Shown here: positions 19,146-30,164 of the stretch, in pieces
Position numbering within the stretch: position 1 is the stretch's first letter
Layout of the letters: each line of letters begins with the position of its first letter
From: Alphaproteobacteria bacterium
Lineage (GTDB): Bacteria; Pseudomonadota; Alphaproteobacteria; TMED109
DNA: 64,000 nt
Direction: 5' to 3'
Assembly: GCA_022824395.1 (NCBI GenBank)
Contig: JAJDZX010000025.1
Coordinates: 1-64,000 of the forward strand
Position numbers and translations under genes: made by a program
Notes under the pieces: generated by a model
What the model was told of the DNA's origin: nothing
Databases searched by the model: none
The model's input: only the letters and a program-made list of their open reading frames with translations

Positions 19146-19161
19146 GCGGGCGGCTCCGCTG

Positions 19162-21057
19162 CTAGTTCGCCGTGCCGGTGCTGTCGGTGAGGACCCGGTC
19201 CAGCGCCGTCTGGTTGATGCGCACCTGGTGCGCGGTCCAGAGCGACGCGATGAACGCGTTCACGACGTCGCCGCCGAGCGTGCCACCGAGCGCAGTGCGG
19301 CCGGCGGCCAGGTCGTCGCTGGTGGGTTCATCGGCGGGGATGACCTCGTCGAGCGTCACGACGACGTAGCCGCCGCCGAGTTCCTCGGCGCCGCTCGTCG
19401 CGCCGGCGTCGAGCGCGAACGCCACCCGCCGGGCGGCCTCGGGAAAGTCGGCCGCCCCGCCCTCGCCGTTGCGCGTGAACGAATCGGAGGTGTGCAGGAC
19501 GCCGCCGTGCACCGTGGCCAGCGCGGCGAGGCTGGCGGTGCCGGAGGCCGCCGCCGCGTACGCTTCGGCGCGCGTTCTCGCATCGGCGAGCCGGGCCTCC
19601 TCCGCGAGATCCTCGAGAATGTCGGCGCGGGCCTCGTCGAGCGTCATGGCCCGGGCCGGGATATCCTGATCCACCCGCACGGCGATCATGCGTCCGTCGT
19701 CGAGTTCCTCGAGGTCGGACGTGGCACCGGCGCTGACGTTGAAGCCCAGCGCCAGGAGTGCCCGGTCGGGCGCGTCCGGGTGCGCGGCGCCGGCGCTGTC
19801 ACGGCCCTGCGCGTCGATATCGGTGACCGTCATCACCGACGCGCCGCTTGCCCGGGCCGCCTCTTCGAGCGAGGCGTTGCCGGCGCGTTCGTCATAGAAG
19901 ACCTCGGCGCGCTCGTGCAGCAGGTCGAAGGCGCGCTCCAGCTGCAGGGCGGCGGTCAGCGTCTCCCGGATGTCGTCGAGCGACGGCGCCCGGGCCTCCT
20001 CGACGTCGGCAACTTCAAAGACACGCCAGCCGAAGGTCGTCTCCACGGGCCCGTGCACCGTGTTCGCGCCAGCCGAGAAGACCGCCTCCGCGTAGTCCGC
20101 GTCGAGCTCCTCGCGGGCCACGAGGCCGAGCTCCGTGACCGGCTCGCCCAGGACCTCCTCGACCGCGCCGGCGAGACCGACGCCCTCGCGCGCCCGGGCC
20201 AGCACGCGATCGGCGTCGTCCCGCGAATCGGCCAGGTACTGTCTGACCCGGCGCCGCTCGATCTCGAAGTACTCGTCACGCCGCTGCTCGAACGCCTCCG
20301 CCAGCTCGTCCTCGGAAATCGCGATCGCGCCCTTCAGGACCTCCGGGTCCAGGACCGCGTAGCTCAGGTGGCGCCGTTGGGGGGTCTGGTAGCGTTCGCC
20401 CTGGTCGGCGTGGCGGGCCCGCACGGCCTCGTCCTCCGCCGGCGCGGGCGCATCGGAATCGGCGGCCAGGAACACGGCGGCCCGCGCCCGGCGTCGCTCC
20501 CGCTCCAGCGCGTGGAAGGCCCGCACCCAGCGGTCCGGCGGCTGGGCGCCCAACGACACGGCATCGAGCAGCAGCTCGCTGGTGCGCAGTTCGCCAAGGA
20601 GGGCGAGGAACTCTTCCTGCTGCAGGCCCTGCGCGCGCGCGGCGTAGGTGAACAGGTTGCGGTCGAACTGTCCCAGGCTGTTCCGGAACATCTGCTGGTC
20701 CTGCAGCCACGTGCCGAGATCCTGCTGGCCGGCGGTGAGGCCGCGTTCGGACACCTCCACGCGAACCAGGAGACGCCGGGCCATGTCGTTCAGGACCTGC
20801 TCCGGCAACCCGAGCTGGCGGATCAGGCTCTCGTCGACTGCGCCGCCGAGCGCCTGTCGGAGTTCCGACAGGCGCTGGTTGTAGCGGTCGAAGAAGGCCG
20901 ATGCGCGAATGTCCCGATCGCCGACCTCGGCGACGACGGGGTCGCGATAGCCGCTGAAGATGTCGCCGACGCCCCACAACCCGAAGCTGGCCGCCAGCAG
21001 CAGCAGAAATCCCTTCGCGACCCAGGACCCGGCATGACGGCGCATCGCCTGCAGCAT
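19162..21057 (-). CDS. ppiD: PpiD-like membrane-anchored peptidyl-prolyl isomerase/chaperone
   Basis: A 631-residue SurA/PpiD-type protein. Residues about 14-31 form a single N-terminal membrane anchor (KGFLLLLAASFGLWGVGDIF). Next come a SurA_N-like chaperone region (about 35-170), then a parvulin-type domain (about 240-360) that looks divergent, and a long alanine-rich C-terminal part. It would act in the periplasm on proteins leaving the Sec translocon, which fits the secG gene just across the divergent promoter. ATG 21057 has GAGAGAG upstream. It heads the trp operon in many alphaproteobacteria. Whether isomerase activity remains is uncertain. Confidence 0.85.
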   Translation of the reverse strand: MLQAMRRHAGSWVAKGFLLLLAASFGLWGVGDIFSGYRDPVVAEVGDRDIRASAFFDRYNQRLSELRQALGGAVDESLIRQLGLPEQVLNDMARRLLVRVEVSERGLTAGQQDLGTWLQDQQMFRNSLGQFDRNLFTYAARAQGLQQEEFLALLGELRTSELLLDAVSLGAQPPDRWVRAFHALERERRRARAAVFLAADSDAPAPAEDEAVRARHADQGERYQTPQRRHLSYAVLDPEVLKGAIAISEDELAEAFEQRRDEYFEIERRRVRQYLADSRDDADRVLARAREGVGLAGAVEEVLGEPVTELGLVAREELDADYAEAVFSAGANTVHGPVETTFGWRVFEVADVEEARAPSLDDIRETLTAALQLERAFDLLHERAEVFYDERAGNASLEEAARASGASVMTVTDIDAQGRDSAGAAHPDAPDRALLALGFNVSAGATSDLEELDDGRMIAVRVDQDIPARAMTLDEARADILEDLAEEARLADARTRAEAYAAAASGTASLAALATVHGGVLHTSDSFTRNGEGGAADFPEAARRVAFALDAGATSGAEELGGGYVVVTLDEVIPADEPTSDDLAAGRTALGGTLGGDVVNAFIASLWTAHQVRINQTALDRVLTDSTGTAN

Positions 21058-21157
21058 GATCGACTCTCTCGACGAAAAAGCGGTGACCGCCAGACTATAG
21101 TGGAGCGCCACGCTCCGGCCACCCATGGCGTCACCGGTTTCGCGAGAGAGCTGCGCT

Positions 21158-21940
21158 GTGTCCGTGTCATCCAGCCTGGTGGTCGGCAACTGGAAGATGC
21201 ATGGAACGCTGGCCGAGGCGGCGGCGCTCGTGGCCGGCCTGGCGGAGCGGCTGGCGGCCGACCGCTCGGCGGTCGTGCGGCGTGCGGAGATCGTGCTCTG
21301 CCCCCCGCATCCGCTGCTCGTCCCGGTGGGCCAGCGGGTCCGGGAGACCCCGTTCCGGCTGGGCGGGCAGGATTGCTCGAGCGCGGCGCCGGGTCCGCGC
21401 ACCGGCGAAGTGGCGGCGGCGATGCTCCGCGATGCCGGCTGCGGGTACGTGCTGCTCGGGCATTCGGAGCGACGGCAGCACCAGCACGAGAGCAACGCCG
21501 CGGTGCGCGCGAAGGTGGCGGCCGCCCAGGCGGCGGGCCTGACGGCGATCGTCTGCGTCGGGGAGAGCGCCGCCGTCCGGCAGGACGGGCAGGCCGCCCG
21601 GCACGTCACGGATCAGGTCCTCGCCTCGCTGCCGGCGGCCGTCGATGCCGCGGCCACCGTGGTGGCGTACGAGCCGGTCTGGTCGATCGGCACCGGTGAC
21701 ACGCCGGGCGTGCCCGACATCGAGGCCATGCACGCGGCGCTTCGCGACGCCCTGGTGCGGACCCACGGTCCGGGCCCGTGGCGGGTGCTCTACGGCGGAT
21801 CGGTGCGGGCCCGCAATGCCGGCCCGCTCGCGGCCGGGAACGGCGTCGACGGGCTGCTCGTCGGGGGCGCATCCTTGCAACCCGGGGAGTTCTGGGGCAT
21901 ATGCGAGGCAGTCTCCCTGACCCGGACCGTCCCGCCATGA
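21158..21940 (+). CDS. tpiA: triosephosphate isomerase
   Basis: This TIM barrel interconverts dihydroxyacetone phosphate and glyceraldehyde 3-phosphate. About 260 residues with NWKMHG (Lys13), LLGHSERR (electrophile His) and AYEPVWSIGTG (base Glu), followed by the phosphate loop VLYGGSVRARN. I chose GTG 21158 because GAGAGAG lies just upstream; ATG 21125 in frame is an alternative. Between it and ppiD, ACTATAGT at 21094-21101 offers a -10 hexamer on both strands. It overlaps secG by four bases. Confidence 0.94.
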   Translation: MSVSSSLVVGNWKMHGTLAEAAALVAGLAERLAADRSAVVRRAEIVLCPPHPLLVPVGQRVRETPFRLGGQDCSSAAPGPRTGEVAAAMLRDAGCGYVLLGHSERRQHQHESNAAVRAKVAAAQAAGLTAIVCVGESAAVRQDGQAARHVTDQVLASLPAAVDAAATVVAYEPVWSIGTGDTPGVPDIEAMHAALRDALVRTHGPGPWRVLYGGSVRARNAGPLAAGNGVDGLLVGGASLQPGEFWGICEAVSLTRTVPP

Positions 21941-22284
21941 CAGCTTTCCTGCTCGTGATCCACGTCTGCGTCGCCGCGGCCCTGGTCGGCACCATTCTGC
22001 TGCAGCGCAGCGACGGCGGTGCGCTGGGCGGCATCGGCGGGGGCTCCGACCCGTTCGGCGGGGTCATGAGCAGCCGCGGCTCGGCGAACCTGCTGACGCG
22101 GACGACCGCCGTGCTGGCGGTCGCGTTCATGGGCATCAGCCTGCTGCTGGCGGTGCTGGCGAGCATCCCCGACGACGACCCGCTGTCGGTGGTGCCCATC
22201 ACCGAGGAGAGCCTGCCGGGCGGCATCCTGGAGCCCGTGACCGACGAGGCCGACTCCGAGCCGGCGCCGCCCACTGGAGAGTGA
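21937..22284 (+). CDS. secG: preprotein translocase subunit SecG
   Basis: A 115-residue SecG: two membrane helices ([20 protein letters not shown] and [20 protein letters not shown]) joined by the glycine-rich loop [15 protein letters not shown] typical of the family. An acidic, proline-rich tail of about 35 residues follows. It assists SecYE. ATG overlaps the tpiA stop (ATGA), the usual alphaproteobacterial tpiA-secG-pyrG order. Confidence 0.94.
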   Translation: MTAFLLVIHVCVAAALVGTILLQRSDGGALGGIGGGSDPFGGVMSSRGSANLLTRTTAVLAVAFMGISLLLAVLASIPDDDPLSVVPITEESLPGGILEPVTDEADSEPAPPTGE

Positions 22285-22342
22285 CGACCTCCGCGGTCGC
22301 CGGCATCCCCGTTCCGCGCCACGCCAGCCCCGGCCCGGCGTG

Positions 22343-23994
<1,652 letters not shown>

Positions 23995-23995
<1 letters not shown>

Positions 23996-24825
23996 TGCCG
24001 GCCGAGGCGGTGATGGTGGGCAACGTGGCCATCGGCAATGAACGACCGCTCGCCCTGATCGCCGGACCGTGCGCGATGGAAAGCCGGACGCACGCATTGG
24101 AGACGTGCGCCGCCCTGCAGGAGATCGCCCGCGACGCCGGGGTGGGGCTCGTCTACAAGACCTCGTTCGACAAGGCGAACCGAACGAGCGCCGCCAGCCC
24201 GCGCGGACTGGGGATGGCGCCGGCGCTCGACGTGTTCGCGGAGCTGCGCGAACGGCTCGGGGCCGTCGTGGTGACCGACGTGCACGAGCGCGAGCAGTGC
24301 GCGCCGGTCGCCGAGCACGTCGACCTGCTGCAGATTCCTGCGTTCCTGTGCCGCCAGACGGATCTCCTGCACGCCGCCGCCGTGACCGGGAAACCGGTCA
24401 TGGTGAAGAAGGGGCAGTTCCTCGCGCCCTGGGACATGCAGAACGTGGTCGACAAGCTGCGCGGCGCGGGCAACGCACAGGTTCTGGTGTGCGAGCGCGG
24501 CACCTCCTTTGGCTACAATCGCCTCGTGAACGACATGCGGGCCCTCCCGGTGCTGCGCGAGACCGGCTGTCCGGTGGTGTTCGACGCGACGCACTCGGTG
24601 CAGGAGCCGGGCGGGGAGGGGACCCGCTCTGGCGGCCACCGCGAGTTCGTTCCCATCCTTGCGCGCGCGGCCTGTGCGGTCGGCGTGGCGGCGGTGTTCA
24701 TGGAGACCCATCCCGACCCCGACCGCGCGCCGAGCGACGGCCCGAACATGGTGCCGATGGCCGGGCTCCCGGCGCTGCTCGGCACGCTGGTGGCGTTCGA
24801 TCGGCTGGCCAAGGAGCAACGATGA
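23995..24825 (+). CDS. kdsA: 3-deoxy-8-phosphooctulonate (KDO-8-P) synthase
   Basis: KdsA condenses phosphoenolpyruvate with arabinose 5-phosphate for the Kdo sugar of LPS. The 276-residue protein has [53 protein letters not shown] and [11 protein letters not shown]. The residue after MVKKGQFL is typical of the metal-dependent class in part (PCAMESR), but I do not assign the class. It lies between pyrG and eno with overlapping ends. Confidence 0.96.
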
Positions 24826-26114
24826 TGACGGCGACGGTGCTGCGCGCGCTCCGCGCGCGCGAGATCCTGGACAGTCGGGGCCACCCGACGGTGGCGGTGG
24901 AAGTCACCCTCGAGGCGGGCGCCCGGGCGCTGGCCGCGGTGCCATCCGGCGCCTCCACCGGGGCACACGAGGCCCATGAACGGCGCGACGGGGATCGGGC
25001 CCGGTACCGTGGCCGCGGGGTCCTTGCCGCGGTGGCCGCCGTCGAGGGGGAAATCCAGGATGCCGTGCTCGGCCTCGACGCGATGGACCAGCGCACCCTC
25101 GACGATGCGCTCAACACGCTGGATGGCACCCCGGACAAGTCGCGCCTGGGCGCCAACGCACTGCTGGGGGTCAGCCTGGCCGCGGCCCGCGCGGCGGCCA
25201 CGTGCCGAGGTGTCCCGCTCTATCGGCATCTGGGCGGCCTTGGTGCGCGGACCTTGCCGACGCCGCTCATGAACCTGCTGAACGGCGGCGCCCACGCGCG
25301 AAACGGCCTGGATGTGCAGGAATTCATGATCGTCCCCGGCGGGGCATCGACGTTCGCCGAGGCCGTGCGGTGGGGATCCGAGATCTTCCATGCGCTGGCC
25401 GACTTGCTGAGCGAGGCCGGACACGGCACCGGCCTCGGAGACGAAGGCGGCTTTGCGCCGGCCCTCGAGGGCACCGACGCCGCCATCGGGTGCCTGCTGC
25501 AGGCGATCGAACGGGCGGGCTACCGGCCGGGCGAAGAGGTCGGGATCGCCCTCGACGCGGCGGCCGGGGAGCTGCTGGAGGACGGGCGGTACCGGCTCGT
25601 CGGGGAGGACCGCACGCTGGACGCGGCGGAACTTGCGGCGTACTGGACCGCCCTGCTCGACCGGCATCCGGTCGTGTCGATCGAAGACCCGTTCGGCGAC
25701 GATGACTGGAGTGCCTGGCAGGACTTCACCGCCGCCGCGGGGAAGCGGCTGCAGATCGTCGGTGATGACCTGTTCGTCACGAACGTCGGCCGCCTCGAGC
25801 AGGGGATCGAGGGCGGTGCCGCCAACGCCCTCTTGGCGAAGGTCAACCAGGTGGGAACGCTGAGCGAGGCAATGGATGCCATGCAGCGGGCGGCTGCAGC
25901 CGGTTTCGGCGTGATCGTGTCGCACCGCTCGGGCGAGACCGAGGACACGACGATCGCGGATCTCGCGGTCGGCACGGGGTGCGGGCAGATCAAGACCGGT
26001 TCCCTCGCGCGCGGCGAACGCACCGCGAAGTACAACCGGCTGCTGGCGGTCGCGGACGAGCTGGGTGCCGGTGCCAGGTACGCAGGCTGGCAGGTGCTGC
26101 GGCCCAGTCGCTGA
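24822..26114 (+). CDS. eno: enolase
   Basis: Enolase dehydrates 2-phosphoglycerate to phosphoenolpyruvate. The 430-residue protein has [13 protein letters not shown], the substrate loop [18 protein letters not shown], the metal ligands in [11 protein letters not shown] and VGDDLFVTN, the catalytic Lys in [11 protein letters not shown], and [23 protein letters not shown] precedes ATG 24822, which overlaps the kdsA stop. In many alphaproteobacteria ftsB and pdhA follow eno; here a DUF4396 gene follows at once. Confidence 0.97.
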   Translation: MMTATVLRALRAREILDSRGHPTVAVEVTLEAGARALAAVPSGASTGAHEAHERRDGDRARYRGRGVLAAVAAVEGEIQDAVLGLDAMDQRTLDDALNTLDGTPDKSRLGANALLGVSLAAARAAATCRGVPLYRHLGGLGARTLPTPLMNLLNGGAHARNGLDVQEFMIVPGGASTFAEAVRWGSEIFHALADLLSEAGHGTGLGDEGGFAPALEGTDAAIGCLLQAIERAGYRPGEEVGIALDAAAGELLEDGRYRLVGEDRTLDAAELAAYWTALLDRHPVVSIEDPFGDDDWSAWQDFTAAAGKRLQIVGDDLFVTNVGRLEQGIEGGAANALLAKVNQVGTLSEAMDAMQRAAAAGFGVIVSHRSGETEDTTIADLAVGTGCGQIKTGSLARGERTAKYNRLLAVADELGAGARYAGWQVLRPSR

Positions 26115-26567
26115 ATGGCGGGCATGAGCATTTCGAGCACCGTTCCGGTCACCGGCTCCCGCTGGCAGTTGCTGCGCCTGGCCTGCCGCAACACGGCGGC
26201 CTGCCTCTTCGGCTGTGCGCTGGGTGATCTGGGGACGATCTGGGTCTGCCAGCTCGCGGGAGTCACTTGGCCCGTCTGGCTGATCATGAGCCTCGCCATG
26301 GTGAACGGCATTGCCACCAGCTTCACGCTCGAGACCATCCTGCTGGTGCGGATCATGCAGCTGCGCGAGGCGGTGCGGACCGCGTTCGGCATGTCGCTGC
26401 TGTCCATGCTCGGCATGGAAGTGGCCATGAACGCCGTCGACATACTGCTCACCGGCGGCGCCAGGCTCACGTGGTGGGTGATCCCGCCGATGCTGGCAGC
26501 CGGCTTCCTGGTGCCGTTGCCGTACAACTACTGGCGCCTGCGGGTCCTTGGGAGATCCTGCCACTAG
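26115..26567 (+). CDS. DUF4396-type integral membrane protein
   Basis: A 150-residue protein with four predicted membrane helices (about 20-45, 55-78, 90-112, 118-142). Segments LFGCALGDLGTIW, LAMVNGIATSFTLETILL, MEVAMNAVDILLTGG and the C-terminal LVPLPYNYWRL...CH match my memory of the DUF4396 family of unknown function. ATG 26115 follows the eno stop directly with no ribosome site of its own; ATG 26124 is an alternative. It probably depends on eno translation. It converges on the torD-like gene. Confidence 0.65.
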   Translation: MAGMSISSTVPVTGSRWQLLRLACRNTAACLFGCALGDLGTIWVCQLAGVTWPVWLIMSLAMVNGIATSFTLETILLVRIMQLREAVRTAFGMSLLSMLGMEVAMNAVDILLTGGARLTWWVIPPMLAAGFLVPLPYNYWRLRVLGRSCH

Positions 26568-26619
26568 CGGGCCTGCCTGCTATTCCCGGACGCCTTCCCG
26601 CCGTCCGGCACCCGCGACG

Positions 26620-27249
26620 TCAGGCGGCTGGAGCGATTTGCTCGAAGGCGCGCTGCTCGGTCTCGAGAAACGCGCCGCCGGCAGCACCCACCGCCCGGTA
26701 GAAGGCGGCCTCCGGGTGCTCGGTGAGATCCCGGAAGAGGGCCGGAATCCAGGTCCAGACGTGCTGCGAAAAGAAGTCCTTCTGCGACGGCAGGGACGCC
26801 GGCGGGCCGAAGGTGCCGGCGATCAGCCCGGCCATCGTCTCGAGGATGGCGGCAGCATGGTCCTCGGGATCGCCGGTCGTCCGCGCGCCGCGGACCCCGA
26901 GGTCGCGGAAGGTGCGCCGGAGTTCGGCCAGCGGCTTCTCGTACAGGAACCCGGTCAGGTAGTAGGACTGGTACGGGTTGATGCCCGCTTCCCCCAGGCC
27001 GAGAAACAGATCGTCGTACTCGTGGCGGACGGCCTCGTGCGTCATCGTGCGGGCGCACCCACCGAGCGCGCCCAGCGCGCCCAGCAGGGCCGCCTCGCCG
27101 GCGCCCTCGAGCGCGGCGGCCGCCGTCAGCAGATCCGCCGCAGGAGGTGCATGGAGAAGCCCGGAAAACAGCAGGTAGCACTGGGCCCGCGAGCGATCCT
27201 CGATATCCAGCGAAGACGGCGTGCCGCCGCCGGACCCGCCCGCGCTCAA
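26620..27249 (-). CDS. TorD/DmsD-family molybdoenzyme chaperone
   Basis: A 209-residue all-helical TorD-like chaperone, a type that binds Tat signal peptides of molybdoenzymes and guards cofactor insertion. Family features include YDDLFLGLG, GFLYEKPLAELR, DPEDHAAAILETMAGLI, FFSQHVWTWIPALFRDL and FYRAVGAAGGAFLETE. The start is TTG 27249, which overlaps the DUF3306 stop (TTGA). The neighbours DUF3306, DUF3305 and a 4Fe-4S protein are those of formate dehydrogenase clusters, so formate dehydrogenase is the likely client, but no such gene is in the window. Confidence 0.82.
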   Translation of the reverse strand: MSAGGSGGGTPSSLDIEDRSRAQCYLLFSGLLHAPPAADLLTAAAALEGAGEAALLGALGALGGCARTMTHEAVRHEYDDLFLGLGEAGINPYQSYYLTGFLYEKPLAELRRTFRDLGVRGARTTGDPEDHAAAILETMAGLIAGTFGPPASLPSQKDFFSQHVWTWIPALFRDLTEHPEAAFYRAVGAAGGAFLETEQRAFEQIAPAA

Positions 27250-27752
27250 GCCGGCTTCTCCTGCGCGTCCGGGTCATCGGCGGTCTCGTCCGCGGTCTCG
27301 ACACCGTCCCGGGAAGCGTCCGCTTCGGCATCGGCCGCCATCGTCTCCCCGGTCGGATGAGGACCGGGCGGGGCAGCCGGATCCCGGGCATAACGGCGGC
27401 CGGCCCGGACGGCAGCGGCGATCGCTTCGGTGCCGGTCTTGTGGAGCGAGGCGAAGTCCTCGTCGTAGTCGTTCAGCCCGTCGAGGTTGGCGAGCACCGG
27501 GTCGCTCCGCCACAGCCGCCGGAGCGCCAGGCGGCGCAGGGCCGGCGCCACCGTGCGCTGCAGAAACGGACGGTAGTCCGATTCCGCCCCCAGCTCTTCC
27601 ACGTCCGGCAGGTCGGGGGATTCGGGCACGTCCGTGTCCTGGCCGCTGGCCGCCGCCGGCGGGACGGAGGCATCGGGGGATCCGACATCGTCGCGCGCGG
27701 CCGGCCGGGCGGCCCTGGCCCGCTTCGACCATCGGGTGAAGAAGTCGCTCAT
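27246..27752 (-). CDS. DUF3306-type protein of formate dehydrogenase clusters
   Basis: A 168-residue hydrophilic protein. It begins MSDFFTRWSKRARAARP and contains LPDVEELGAESDYRPFLQ, then RRLALRRLWRSDPVLANLDGLNDYDEDF, the conserved core of DUF3306 proteins. These are found next to formate dehydrogenase genes in proteobacteria; their function is unknown. The C-terminal 50 residues are Ala/Asp/Glu rich. It overlaps the DUF3305 gene upstream and torD downstream by four bases each. Confidence 0.75.
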   Translation of the reverse strand: MSDFFTRWSKRARAARPAARDDVGSPDASVPPAAASGQDTDVPESPDLPDVEELGAESDYRPFLQRTVAPALRRLALRRLWRSDPVLANLDGLNDYDEDFASLHKTGTEAIAAAVRAGRRYARDPAAPPGPHPTGETMAADAEADASRDGVETADETADDPDAQEKPA

Positions 27753-28201
27753 CGGGGCGTCCGCGGCGGCCGGGCGAAGGATTCGGGCGATGGCCTGGGC
27801 TGGCGCGCCCGTTTCCGGAATGGCTCCTCCACGTGATGGCGACGCACGAACGCGGTCACCCACACCGCGATGGAGTCGGGCATGGCCACGGCGTCGACGC
27901 GCGAATCGGCATCGTCCGCGTAGTCCTGTGCCTCGAACGGGCACACCGTGGCGAGGAACGGCTCCGACAGGACGCCATCGCGATCCGGTCTCAGGATCAC
28001 GTACACGGCTCGGGCACTGGCGAGATTTGTGCGGTAGCCTTCTGTTTCCTTGTGATGAAGCTCCAGTACGAGCTTCGGGTCTCCGGCGTTGGCCGGCGTG
28101 GATTCGGGTGTCACGGCCACAGCTTGCCAGACGGCGGAAGCCCATCGTCCGAAACCTTCCGTGCGCTCGAGCGTCACTCGCACCGGTAACCGGGTCCGCA
28201 T
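27749..28201 (-). CDS. DUF3305-type protein of formate dehydrogenase clusters
   Basis: A 150-residue soluble protein with the DUF3305 pattern: an N-terminal strand LPVRVTLERTEGFGRWASAVWQ, then LELHHKETEGYRTNLASARAVYVILR, a region ending with CPFEAQDYAD, and PDSIAVWVTAFVRRHHVEEPF. Its role is unknown beyond constant association with formate dehydrogenase maturation genes. It is the first gene of the minus-strand trio, 253 bases from the divergent 4Fe-4S gene. Confidence 0.75.
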   Translation of the reverse strand: MRTRLPVRVTLERTEGFGRWASAVWQAVAVTPESTPANAGDPKLVLELHHKETEGYRTNLASARAVYVILRPDRDGVLSEPFLATVCPFEAQDYADDADSRVDAVAMPDSIAVWVTAFVRRHHVEEPFRKRARQPRPSPESFARPPRTPR

Positions 28202-28454
28202 GCCGGGTCTCCCGCTGGCTCCCGAGAAGCCACCATACTAGGCGGTGGCGGTGCACCGTGCGGTTCAGCGTCCGCGGCAGAACCGTCATAGTGCCCCACC
28301 GGAGCCGCGTCAGCGTGGGTTCGCGCCGGGAGCGGAGGTGGAGGAGGCGGCACCGCGGCCGCGAGTGCGCCGGGGGCCATGGCCGGCCACCGGGCGGCGA
28401 ACTCGCGCTAAGCTGTCGAGCAGCCGTTTCCGCGTGGTTGGAGAGGTACCGGCC

Positions 28455-30164
28455 GTGGTGGCAGCGACCCGTTCGCCCCTGGACGCCGCGTTGCGCGCGT
28501 GGACGCAGGAACCCGCACCGCCGGGGCGGGCGCTGGAGGTTCGCGGGCGCGGCCGGGTGCTGGTCATGGGCGCCGCTGCCGACGCGTTGCCCGCGGGGCA
28601 TGCGCTTGCCGTGAGGAATACCGTCACGGTCCTGGCGACCGACGGCGCGTCGGCAGGCATCGCGGGAGCAGGGGAGGCCCCGTTCCCCGTCGTGACGGAC
28701 CAGCCGGCCCGCCTCCGGGGCCATTTCGGGGCCTGGGCCCTGACGCTCCGGGGCGGTGAGGTGCTGGAAGCGGACGCGGTCCTCGATCTCACCCGCGATC
28801 CGCCGGTGATCCAGGTGCCCGAACTCCGGCGGGGGTATGAACGTTGCGACCCGCGCAACCCGAGGGCGCTGACGGCCGCGTTGGATGCGGTCGCGAACTG
28901 CGAGGGTATGTTCGAGCATCCGCTCTACGTCGACGTGCGGAGCGAGTACTGCGCGCACGCGCGAAGCCGGATCGAAGGCTGCACGCGCTGTCTCGACCTT
29001 TGCCCGCCGGGCGCGCTGGCCCCGGCGGGCGATCACGTTGCCCTCGACCCCCTCGTCTGTGCGGGCTGCGGGCTCTGCACGGCTGCCTGTCCGACGGGGA
29101 CACTCCGCTACGACCTCCCCGCCGAGGAGGCGTCCCTGCGGCGACTGCGGGCCGCGTTGCAGGCATGGAACGGTGCGGCCAGGGATGCCCCGTTCCTCCT
29201 CCTGCACGGCGACGGATTTGGCGCAGAACTGGTGGAGGCAACGCGACAGCTGGAGGGTGGCATCCCGTCCAGATGGCTGCCGGTCTCGTTGGGGGTCGCG
29301 TCGCAAACCGGCGCCGACTTGCTCGCGATGACGCTGGCGTGGGGAGCCGCCTACGTTGTCTGCGTCAGCAATCCGGCCCGCCCGGACACGCACCGCCCGA
29401 TCGAGGACCAGATCGCGATCGTGAACGCGATTACCGAGGCCCTCGGGTTCGGCGCCCGGGCCGTGCAGGTGGCGACGGCCGATCCGGATGCCCTGCAGAC
29501 GAAACTGCTGACCGTGGAAGGCGCGGCAGACTGGCCGGCTGCAGAGTTCCTGCCGCTCGGCGAGCGGCGCGCCGGCGCGCTGCAGGCCGTCCGCCACCTG
29601 CACGCGCACGCGCCGAGCCCCCCCGACACCATCGTCCTGCCGAAGGATGCGCCATTCGGAACCGTCGAGGTGGACCCGGATGCATGCACCCTGTGCCTGG
29701 CTTGCGTCGGGGCCTGTCCGACCGGCGCGCTGCAGGCGGACCCCGACACTCCCCGGCTGGGTTTTCAGGAAGACGCGTGCGTCCAGTGCGGGCTGTGTCG
29801 CGCGACCTGCCCGGAAAGCGCGATCACGCTGCATCCACGGCTGCAGCCCGCGCTCGTCCCCGGTGCGCGCCGCACGCTGCACGAAGAGCAACCCTTTGCG
29901 TGCGTGTCGTGCGGCAAGCCGTTCGGCGTGCGCCAGTCCATCGAACGCACGCTGGAACGGCTGGCCGGCCATCCGATGCTGGCGGCCGACCCCCGCCTGG
30001 CACGGCGTGTGAAGATGTGTGCTGACTGCCGGGTCATCGACCAGTTCCGAGACGCCTCTGCTGCCGGTGACCGCCCGCGTCCCAGGGTCCGAACCACTGA
30101 CGACTATCGGCGCGGGACGGATGCGGCGGAGGGTGACAAGCCCTCGAATGGCAGGCGGAAGTGA
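28455..30164 (+). CDS. multi-cluster 4Fe-4S ferredoxin-type protein
   Basis: A 569-residue cytoplasmic iron-sulfur protein. The N-terminal 170 residues carry no cluster motif. Cluster motifs follow at about 176 (CTRCLDLCPPG), 202 (CAGCGLCTAACP), 411 (CTLCLACVGACP) and 441 (CVQCGLCRATCP), plus single pairs CVSC (about 482) and CADC (about 522). At least four 4Fe-4S sites are thus possible. Proteins of this layout accompany formate dehydrogenase maturation genes, and an electron-transfer or maturation role is inferred. GTG 28455 has GAGAGG eight bases upstream; GTG 28458 and 28434 are alternatives. It overlaps mobB by four bases (GTGA). Confidence 0.78.
   Translation: MVAATRSPLDAALRAWTQEPAPPGRALEVRGRGRVLVMGAAADALPAGHALAVRNTVTVLATDGASAGIAGAGEAPFPVVTDQPARLRGHFGAWALTLRGGEVLEADAVLDLTRDPPVIQVPELRRGYERCDPRNPRALTAALDAVANCEGMFEHPLYVDVRSEYCAHARSRIEGCTRCLDLCPPGALAPAGDHVALDPLVCAGCGLCTAACPTGTLRYDLPAEEASLRRLRAALQAWNGAARDAPFLLLHGDGFGAELVEATRQLEGGIPSRWLPVSLGVASQTGADLLAMTLAWGAAYVVCVSNPARPDTHRPIEDQIAIVNAITEALGFGARAVQVATADPDALQTKLLTVEGAADWPAAEFLPLGERRAGALQAVRHLHAHAPSPPDTIVLPKDAPFGTVEVDPDACTLCLACVGACPTGALQADPDTPRLGFQEDACVQCGLCRATCPESAITLHPRLQPALVPGARRTLHEEQPFACVSCGKPFGVRQSIERTLERLAGHPMLAADPRLARRVKMCADCRVIDQFRDASAAGDRPRPRVRTTDDYRRGTDAAEGDKPSNGRRK

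Noticed and set aside
19144-21699. 851-codon plus-strand frame opposite ppiD
   Set aside because: It is a GC-rich antisense shadow: Arg/Gly/Ala composition, no family resemblance, and ppiD fits fully on the other strand.
24513-26564. 683-codon minus-strand frame opposite eno
   Set aside because: Eno is complete on the plus strand, and the antisense frame shows no domain.
27753-29972. Long minus-strand extension in frame with the DUF3306 gene
   Set aside because: The extension runs antisense to the 4Fe-4S gene and through the DUF3305 gene. DUF3306 proteins start at the ATG at 27752.
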